NCBI GenBank assembly: GCA_946887065.1
Contig: CAMPKL010000073.1
Span: 1-10,489 of the forward strand
From: an uncultured Bryobacterales bacterium
GTDB lineage: Bacteria; Acidobacteriota; Terriglobia; Bryobacterales; UBA6623
Direction: 5' to 3'
Length of the DNA stretch: 10,489 nt
Positions 5,423-10,489 of this stretch are shown piece by piece. Both the position numbers and the translations under genes were made by a program. The notes under the pieces are model-generated. The model did not search any database, was not told the origin of the DNA, and saw nothing but the letters and a program-made list of their open reading frames with translations. Numbering within the stretch: the first letter of the stretch is position 1; each line of letters starts with the position of its first letter.

Positions 5423-6574
5423 CTATCGACCTCGGTTAGATGACTCCGGCAGGCGCTCCGCCAAGGCCTGTGCAGCTAGTACGACACCTTGTGCGTTCCA
5501 GTGTATGTCGTCACGATGGTAAGTCAGCACGCCCGACGCCCTCGCCGCTCTGAGCGGCGGCTGTAGATCGATCACGGCCACGCCTTCGAGGCGAACTCCT
5601 TCGATGACTTGGTCCAAGAGATCCGGGCGGCGGCGGCCGGGCAGCAAATCATGGTAAATATTCTCCTTGTTAGGAACAGGCAACAAGAGAAAGTCGAATC
5701 CCGATTCCTTCACGGCTCGATCAAACTGAACCAGCTTCTCCACGGCGAGGTTTGCGACCTCCGCTGGGTGCTCCCGATTCTCGTTCCGGCCGAAAAGGAA
5801 TAATGTCTCGCCATCAGATCCGAGAATAGGACCGAGCGCCTCAACATTCTCTGGATCCCCGCCGACGGCGCAGCTCACACCCGCAGTGATCCATTCGCGC
5901 AGCCGCGCTCGATATGACAGCAGCAGAGCGCCTTTGCCGGAGCGATCTACGGCCACGGCGATCGACGTGGATATGGGACTGGCGGCAGACGGCTTGTAGT
6001 CTGCTCGTGCTGCGTCTGCACCTTCCACCGGCGCCAACGGTCCGCTGGCTACGATAAAACGTGACAGCGCGCTTTCCGCGAATTCATAGATGACAGTAGG
6101 CCGCGGAACCGTCCGAAAGCGTTCTTCCCTGAGAAAGGCCGGCAGAGACGCGGGCGCATAGGCGTAGGTGCGCAAGTTTGCGATCCGCAGGAGTTGAGCG
6201 GCCAGCGTATCCTCCTGGCTCACCCCTGTCCCCACCGCGAAGGAATCGCCGACGAGAACGACATCGTATCTACCACCAGCCCCAGGGCCGTTGCGGAAAC
6301 CCCAAGCGTCGGTCTGCCAAATCGCCAAGGACTTCTCGTCGAAGCGCGTGCGGTGTCCCAGGCCTCCGGTTTCCACTTTCTCAAGCCGCCGGTTCGGATA
6401 GAATGGCGGGGCCAGCAGAAAGGACCAGGGATGTGCCGTTACGGCTAGCGCCTCCCAGCAGCGGAATGTAAAGGCATCGATCGGGAAGAGAATTGTTTCG
6501 GCCAGTTGGACGATTACAAAAGGCGCCAGAAAGAGAGCTAGTTTGCGGAGAAATCGCGTGGCGGCACGGTCCAT
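5423..6574 (-). CDS. AlgJ/AlgX-like SGNH O-acetyltransferase partner
   Basis: The 383-residue product starts at ATG 6574-6572. A hydrophobic segment at about 9-30 (LRKLALFLAPFVIVQLAETI) is a signal anchor, putting the rest in the periplasm. The SGNH hydrolase-like domain shows block I DVVLVGDSFAVGTG with nucleophile S111 and a C-terminal RDDIHWNAQG with D355 and H358, completing a Ser-Asp-His triad; LLLPVPNKENIYHDLLP and IDLQPPLRAA lie between, as in AlgJ/AlgX-type proteins. In such systems this protein takes an acetyl group passed across the membrane by an MBOAT protein and puts it on a glycan hydroxyl. It begins only eight bases after the stop of the MBOAT gene, so both are one operon. The glycan acceptor cannot be told from the window. 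A DltD- or PatB-type role is the alternative. Confidence 0.85.
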   Translation of the reverse strand: MDRAATRFLRKLALFLAPFVIVQLAETILFPIDAFTFRCWEALAVTAHPWSFLLAPPFYPNRRLEKVETGGLGHRTRFDEKSLAIWQTDAWGFRNGPGAGGRYDVVLVGDSFAVGTGVSQEDTLAAQLLRIANLRTYAYAPASLPAFLREERFRTVPRPTVIYEFAESALSRFIVASGPLAPVEGADAARADYKPSAASPISTSIAVAVDRSGKGALLLSYRARLREWITAGVSCAVGGDPENVEALGPILGSDGETLFLFGRNENREHPAEVANLAVEKLVQFDRAVKESGFDFLLLPVPNKENIYHDLLPGRRRPDLLDQVIEGVRLEGVAVIDLQPPLRAARASGVLTYHRDDIHWNAQGVVLAAQALAERLPESSNRGR

Positions 6575-6582
6575 TGTAGGTC

Positions 6583-8043
6583 CTAGAACTGGAAGTAGAT
6601 GAACTGGCTTCCATCTAAAGCCCCGAAGCTAATGATGATCCACACTAGCCCATAGTAGGCAGACCACCGCAGCCACAACGGTTGTCGGTTCAAGACCGTG
6701 AAAACGTCGTGCGTGCGCTCGGCCAGGTGAAAACCTTCCATGAGGATGAGGGCGGCTAGGGCAACGACAATCGCGAAGGGTTCGACCAGGATGAGATCGT
6801 CAACGAGGCCCCTGATCCAATGGGGTTCGGACCAACCGGAAACGAGCCCTCGAACGATGGTCCCAGCATCGGTCATGGAGTTAGCGCGGAAGAAGATCCA
6901 GCCGAAGCAAACCAGCGAAAATGTCGCCGCCGTCTGCAACGGCTTAAGCAGGAACGGAACTCGATCAAATCCAGCCCATGACCGTAGGGCGGCCCGAGAC
7001 GAGGCGGTCACGGCGCCAAAGGCGTAGAAGACGAAGTGCAGGAGACCCCAGACGAGGAAGTTCCAGGCAGCGCCATGCCAAAGCCCGGATGCCAAGAAGA
7101 CGACCAGGAGGTTGAAATAGGTCCGAGCGGGGCTGATTCGACTTCCCCCTAACGGGATGAACACGTAGTCCCGAAACCAAGTGGAGAGGGAAATGTGCCA
7201 GCGCCTCCAGAATTCTGGGATTGACTTGGAGAAGTACGGCCGGTCGAAGTTCTTCATGAGATCGACGCCCAAAAGGCGTGCTGCACCAATGGCAATATCG
7301 GAGTAGCCAGAGAAGTCGCAGAAGATCTGGAAGGCGAAAAAGACCGTGGCGACCGTGTAGGCAGGTCCCGTAAAATCGGCCGGCGAATCGTAGACGTGAT
7401 CAACGACGCGGGCCAGGTTGTCTGCCACGACCATCTTCTTGAAGAAGCCCCACAACATCAGTTGTAAACCGCTGACGGCGCGCCCGTAGTCGAAATTGAA
7501 GTCCTGCTTGAGTTGCCAAAGCAGGTGCTGCGGGCGTTCGATCGGACCGGCGACCAACTGCGGGAAAAAAGCGACGTAGAGGGCGAAGATGCCGAAGCGC
7601 GTTTCGGCCTTCTGCCGCCCGAGGTAAACCTCGAACGTATAACTCAGAGTTTGAAAGGTATAGAATGAAATGCCCACAGGCAGCAGAAAATTGGAGTTAG
7701 GCAGTTGCGGCAAACCGCTGACGATTGCCTGGGCGGCGTTCAGGGATTCGGCTAAGAAGTTGTAGTACTTGAAGAAGAAGAGCAACCCCAGATTCCCGAC
7801 GAGGCTAGCAGCCAACCAAGACCTCTTGGCGAATTGGGTTTTTTCGTTCTCGATCGCCAGCGCGACGTGGAAGTCCAAGAGCGTCGACAAGATGATCAAT
7901 CCGACATAGATGAGTTGCCAACGGGAGTAGAAATAGTAGCTGGCGCAAAGCAGTAGCAGCCAGCGATACGGTTTGGGGCAGATGAAAAACGCGATCGCGG
8001 CTAGCGGATAAAAGACCAGAAAGCCTAACGAATTGAATAACAT
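6583..8043 (-). CDS. MBOAT-family membrane O-acyltransferase, AlgI-like
   Basis: The 486-residue product is a polytopic membrane protein. The start ATG 8043-8041 gives MLFNSLGFLVFYPLAAIAFF, the standard beginning of AlgI-type proteins; an in-frame GTG at 8151 would add 36 polar residues and is less likely. Family marks are SFYTFQTLSYTFEVY (about 126-140), FPQLVAGPIERP (160-171), FCDFSGYSDIAIG (241-253), the amphipathic FWRRWHISLSTWFRDYVFIPLGG region (278-300, H283) and SGLWHGAAWNFLVWG (319-333) with the catalytic histidine H323. The family moves acetyl groups from a cytoplasmic donor across the inner membrane to a periplasmic SGNH partner, here the next gene. Length is normal for AlgI (about 470-520). 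No polysaccharide synthase or export genes are nearby. The ribosome site is weak. A dyad lies 32 bp upstream. Confidence 0.93.
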   Translation of the reverse strand: MLFNSLGFLVFYPLAAIAFFICPKPYRWLLLLCASYYFYSRWQLIYVGLIILSTLLDFHVALAIENEKTQFAKRSWLAASLVGNLGLLFFFKYYNFLAESLNAAQAIVSGLPQLPNSNFLLPVGISFYTFQTLSYTFEVYLGRQKAETRFGIFALYVAFFPQLVAGPIERPQHLLWQLKQDFNFDYGRAVSGLQLMLWGFFKKMVVADNLARVVDHVYDSPADFTGPAYTVATVFFAFQIFCDFSGYSDIAIGAARLLGVDLMKNFDRPYFSKSIPEFWRRWHISLSTWFRDYVFIPLGGSRISPARTYFNLLVVFLASGLWHGAAWNFLVWGLLHFVFYAFGAVTASSRAALRSWAGFDRVPFLLKPLQTAATFSLVCFGWIFFRANSMTDAGTIVRGLVSGWSEPHWIRGLVDDLILVEPFAIVVALAALILMEGFHLAERTHDVFTVLNRQPLWLRWSAYYGLVWIIISFGALDGSQFIYFQF

Positions 8044-8074
8044 ACATCTGATCGAGGAATTGCGAGTTGCCAGT

Positions 8075-8093
8075 CTCGCATAATCTATGCGAG
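8075..8093. promoter_or_regulatory. Inverted repeat upstream of the MBOAT gene
   Basis: CTCGCATA (8075-8082) and TATGCGAG (8086-8093) form a perfect 8-bp dyad around a three-base centre, 32 bases before the MBOAT start. It could be an operator or an mRNA leader hairpin. I found no convincing promoter boxes next to it. Confidence 0.35.
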
Positions 8094-8230
8094 GAGTGAG
8101 GCTGATTTCGTCGATGTCTGCCCGGAACGGATTCGCAGCCTCAATAGTCACGGCCTCCCATCGAAGGCCATGGACCGCAGGGCCGTTATGGCGAGATGGA
8201 TTTTACCGCTAAGCTGTCACGCGAAGCATC

Positions 8231-9325
8231 ATGGCGAAAAATAACTTCCCGAAACTGCACAATGCGACTTGGCCTGGAGTGGTGGGCAAGGGCCCTGATT
8301 CCGAGCCGCCGATCGAGCTGGAAGCGATGATCGACTTGACCGCGCAGGCGGATGTCGACGGGGTCAAGTTCGACGGCATCGATCTGTTTTTGTGCCCGCC
8401 GCACGTGTCGGTCGACAGCAGCGAGGACGAGCTCAAGGGTTGGGCCGACAAGATTCGCTCGAAGGGATTGACCATCGGGTCGCTGGTGGCCCCCGTGTGG
8501 CCAGGAGCGGGCGGAGGCGCGGCGATGGACCCGGGCGAAGGGCGCAAGGCGTTCCTATCCGCGGTGCAAAAAGCTTGTGAGATCGGGCGCAAGTTTCGTG
8601 ATTGGGGAATGCGTCCGACGGGAGTAATACGGGTCGATTCGGCGACAGGGGTTTCCGAATGGGCCGAGGGTGATGCCGAGGCGCACACGCTGGCGATCGC
8701 CGAGACCTTCCGCCAGGCGGCGGATATCGCGGCGGACTACGGAGAATCCTTGGCGGCCGAGGGCGAGATTTGTTGGGGCGGCATGCATTCATGGCGCAAG
8801 ATGGAGCGCATGCTGGAGCTGGTCGACAAGCCGAACTTCGGCTACCAGGCGGACATGGCGCACAACCTACTCTACGTCATGGGCTATAACGCCGCGGAAG
8901 ACGCAATTCTGCCCGCGGGGTTTGACTGGAAGGATTCGGATGCGTTGGACGCGGCTTATCAACAGGTGGCGAATGCCTTGCGGCCCTGGACGATTGACTT
9001 CCACGTGGCGCAGAACGACGGCACGGTCTTTGGATCAGGCAGCCACGATAAGACGGGGCGTCATTGCCAGGCGACGGATCCGAACGGCAAGTTGGATATT
9101 ACGAAACACGCGGGCTATTGGCTCAGAGACGAAGCCGGCGCATTGACCAAGCGCTGCAAACACATCTGTTGGGACGGCTGTATGTTCCCCAACGCCGTGC
9201 TGGAAAGCCAGGATACTTGGAACCACATCTTGGCGGCGATGATCGCGGTTCGCGAGGCCCACGGCTGGTCCGCCTACCGGATAAATTGCTTTACGAATTC
9301 CGCGCCGAGGCCGCACTCGACGTAG
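8231..9325 (+). CDS. TIM-barrel sugar phosphate isomerase/epimerase-like protein
   Basis: The 364-residue product starts at ATG 8231; no strong ribosome site is visible. The sequence has the (beta/alpha)8 look of the xylose isomerase-like/AP endonuclease 2 superfamily: repeated beta-strand ends such as [12 protein letters not shown] (43-53) and [13 protein letters not shown] (80-92), and candidate metal ligands E177/E179 ([10 protein letters not shown]), D208 and H211 ([12 protein letters not shown]), H258 ([10 protein letters not shown]) and H272/H278 (SHDKTGRHC). There is no signal peptide, so it is cytoplasmic. Members interconvert keto- and aldo-sugars or epimerise them, often in inositol or rare-sugar use; the substrate cannot be predicted here. 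It is divergent from the MBOAT gene, and its last 52 bp overlap the cupin gene on the other strand. Residues after about HGWSAYRI look unlike a family end ([13 protein letters not shown]), suggesting an altered C-terminus. Confidence 0.8.
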   Translation: MAKNNFPKLHNATWPGVVGKGPDSEPPIELEAMIDLTAQADVDGVKFDGIDLFLCPPHVSVDSSEDELKGWADKIRSKGLTIGSLVAPVWPGAGGGAAMDPGEGRKAFLSAVQKACEIGRKFRDWGMRPTGVIRVDSATGVSEWAEGDAEAHTLAIAETFRQAADIAADYGESLAAEGEICWGGMHSWRKMERMLELVDKPNFGYQADMAHNLLYVMGYNAAEDAILPAGFDWKDSDALDAAYQQVANALRPWTIDFHVAQNDGTVFGSGSHDKTGRHCQATDPNGKLDITKHAGYWLRDEAGALTKRCKHICWDGCMFPNAVLESQDTWNHILAAMIAVREAHGWSAYRINCFTNSAPRPHST

Positions 9326-9810
9326 TGCTTGCGGCACATGTCGATTTTAGTGAAGACGTCTTCAAAGCCAATGGTCTTGCCCCAGGGGTCGACGTAGTTC
9401 ATGACCCCGTTGACCTGGAACATGGTGATCATCTCTTCGCAATCTTCGGGAACGTAGAGCGTGTGCGTTTCGCCGGGCGGTTCGTAGACGTAGCCGCCTT
9501 CCTCGGCGGTCCAATCGTGTTCCAGATAGCGCCATTTCCCTTTGAGGACGTAGCCGTGCACAGGCTGCGGATGCCGGTGGCGGGCTAAGATGCCGGCCTT
9601 GCGGACGCGCAACAGATTCACCCAATAGCCTTGGCTGGCGTTGAGACACAGGGGGCGAAACCAAACGCTGTCCGCCTGCGGCACCCAGACGCGCTCGTCG
9701 ATGGGCATCACGCTGGGCAGGACGATTTCGGAACCGGCATCCTGGGGAAAAGGAAGCTGATAGGGCATGCTCTTTTGGTCTTGCGCGGCGGCTTCGGGAT
9801 CAATAGGCAT
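9274..9810 (-). CDS. Cupin dioxygenase-like protein (2,4'-dihydroxyacetophenone dioxygenase type)
   Basis: The 178-residue product starts at ATG 9810-9808. It is a single cupin: first motif [19 protein letters not shown] gives H78, H80 and H85, and second motif [12 protein letters not shown] gives H116, a typical His set for a mononuclear iron site. Length and sequence style ([45 protein letters not shown]) match proteins annotated as 2,4'-dihydroxyacetophenone dioxygenase, which cleave a C-C bond in a hydroxylated aryl ketone using O2. Many relatives are uncharacterised, so the substrate here is open. A ChrR-type anti-sigma cupin is less likely because no N-terminal zinc-binding domain is present. 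The gene follows the lipoprotein gene by 27 bp on the same strand and converges on the isomerase gene, overlapping it by 52 bp. Confidence 0.8.
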   Translation of the reverse strand: MPIDPEAAAQDQKSMPYQLPFPQDAGSEIVLPSVMPIDERVWVPQADSVWFRPLCLNASQGYWVNLLRVRKAGILARHRHPQPVHGYVLKGKWRYLEHDWTAEEGGYVYEPPGETHTLYVPEDCEEMITMFQVNGVMNYVDPWGKTIGFEDVFTKIDMCRKHYVECGLGAEFVKQFIR

Positions 9811-9837
9811 GGTTGGAACTACTGTAACGCGGCGACG

Positions 9838-10185
9838 TCAGTGGAGATAGTCACGGCCGGCTTCTTGCAGGGACGTACCGTAGCGAGTGGCGCCGACGGT
9901 GATGCCCACGAGTACTTCGCCGCGCACTTTGAGGCGCGCCCCGACAGCCGGCAGGCCGTCGCCGGTGAGGACGCTGATTTGGCCTGTGGAGTCGGCGAGC
10001 GTGTAAACGCCCAACGAGAGCAAGCCGACGGCATCGGTCACCTCGCCCTCCAGCTCGACGGTATTTTCGTTGTAACGTCCAGGGTCCGCGATAACATCTC
10101 CGATAGGAAGAGAGGCGCTTTGAGGCGAACAGGCGGTGGAGGCGAGCAAGAAGGCGAGCAGAGCAAGGCTGGCGTGCGGGCGCAT
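9838..10185 (-). CDS. Small lipoprotein with an OB-fold-like domain
   Basis: The 115-residue product starts at ATG 10185-10183. Residues 1-18 form a lipoprotein signal (SLALLAFLLASTA) with C19 as the lipidation residue; the serine at -3 is less usual than leucine. The mature part has PIGDVIADPGRYNENTVELEGEVTDA, GVYTLADSTGQISVLTGDGLPAVGARLKVRGEV, the strand pattern of small OB-fold domains that begin 'I.....Y....V.L.G.V'. Such proteins sit at the periplasmic face of a membrane, and their function is mostly unknown. It precedes the cupin gene by 27 bp and may share its transcript, though the two have no evident common role. It is divergent from the lipoprotein at 10342, with 156 bp between them that include a small dyad GTAATTATTAC at 10217-10227. 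Confidence 0.7.
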   Translation of the reverse strand: MRPHASLALLAFLLASTACSPQSASLPIGDVIADPGRYNENTVELEGEVTDAVGLLSLGVYTLADSTGQISVLTGDGLPAVGARLKVRGEVLVGITVGATRYGTSLQEAGRDYLH

Positions 10186-10341
10186 GGCGGAGTGGGTGCG
10201 GTTTCTACCCGAGATGGTAATTATTACGCACTTATCTGACCTCCGCCAAGAGGCGCAAGGTATTTGTTTTCATCGACTTTCGAGTTTGGGCCACCACATG
10301 CTTTAAGCGATGGCGTGTCCAACGAAAAGGAGAAAATAACC

Positions 10342-10489
10342 GTGAAAACGTTAAGCCCGAAGATACTTTTAGTCGGCGCGCTGGGACTGGTCATTGCGAT
10401 CAGCGGGTGCGCAACCAAAAAATTTGTCCGCACGACAGTGACGCCAGTCGAGACTAAAGTCAACGAAGTCGATCAGCGGACCACGCAAA
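10342..10489 (+). CDS. Lipoprotein, probably OmpA-family type (N-terminal fragment)
   Basis: GTG 10342 is preceded at nine bases by AGGAG in an A-rich context, the best ribosome site in this part. The visible 49 residues start MKTLSPKILLVGALGLVIAI, then the lipobox ISGC with C23 as the lipidation residue. After it come ATKKFVRTTVTPVETKVNEVDQ, polar and helix-forming. This beginning is common in Gram-negative lipoproteins in which a coiled coil leads to a C-terminal OmpA-like peptidoglycan-binding domain, but that part lies past the right edge. The residue after the lipidated cysteine is alanine, so outer-membrane sorting is expected. A short open frame on the opposite strand here is a shadow. 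Confidence 0.7.
   Translation, partial: MKTLSPKILLVGALGLVIAISGCATKKFVRTTVTPVETKVNEVDQRTTQ

Noticed and set aside
6178..6471. Plus-strand 97-codon frame inside the SGNH gene
   Set aside because: It is antisense to conserved catalytic-domain sequence and has a low-complexity Arg/Pro/Ser composition.
8044..8151. GTG start at 8151 for the MBOAT gene
   Set aside because: A GGGAGG lies close upstream, but the 36 extra residues are polar and AlgI-type proteins begin with MLFNS, found at 8043. The longer form is not fully excluded.
1..10489. CRISPR arrays, tandem repeats, rRNA and insertion sequences
   Set aside because: No regularly spaced repeats, rRNA-like conserved stretches or paired terminal inverted repeats with a transposase frame were seen.

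Overview
The window reads as chromosomal DNA of a GC-rich Gram-negative soil or sediment bacterium, most likely an Acidobacteriota member of the Bryobacter/Solibacter type. This rests on recognising protein style, not on any search: the secreted protein at 574-2025 has the look of a family I associate with that phylum (signal peptide, then a segment with LPNYTCRIEIRR), and the short receiver protein at 4520-5035 resembles another (LPDG-W-DVL ... ADE-L). Lipoproteins and an AlgI-type O-acetylation pair indicate an outer membrane and surface polysaccharide.

Layout. (1) 1-407, minus: the N-terminal part of a secreted peptidase-like protein with an FTP-type propeptide, running off the left edge. 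(2) 574-2025, plus: a secreted protein of unknown function. (3) 2086-2162, plus: a complete tRNA-Arg(CCT) with encoded CCA. (4) 2163-5351: a compact block bounded by the last 17 bases of that tRNA on the left and an exact second copy of those 17 bases on the right, the geometry of an integrative element in a tRNA 3' end. It carries an Rnk-like gene followed by a short receiver-domain gene (minus), an NhaR-like LysR regulator (minus) and, divergent from it, a second degenerate receiver translationally coupled to a 71-residue protein (plus). No integrase is present. (5) 5423-8043, minus: an MBOAT plus SGNH O-acetyltransferase pair. (6) 8231-9325, plus: a TIM-barrel sugar isomerase/epimerase-like protein. 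(7) 9274-10185, minus: a small OB-fold-like lipoprotein gene followed by a cupin dioxygenase-like gene. (8) 10342 to the right edge, plus: the start of another lipoprotein.

How the genes fit together. The block at the tRNA looks regulatory: two receiver proteins that both lack the conserved lysine of phospho-receivers, an Rnk-type RNA-polymerase-binding protein and a LysR regulator, with no obvious enzyme or transporter. The MBOAT/SGNH pair should acetylate a periplasmic or extracellular glycan whose synthesis genes are not here. The isomerase and cupin converge and overlap by 52 bp, so their mRNAs are antisense at their 3' ends.

The observation most worth following is the 3.2-kb tRNA-bounded block without an integrase and filled with signalling genes. 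I found no CRISPR array, insertion sequence, defence system or rRNA.
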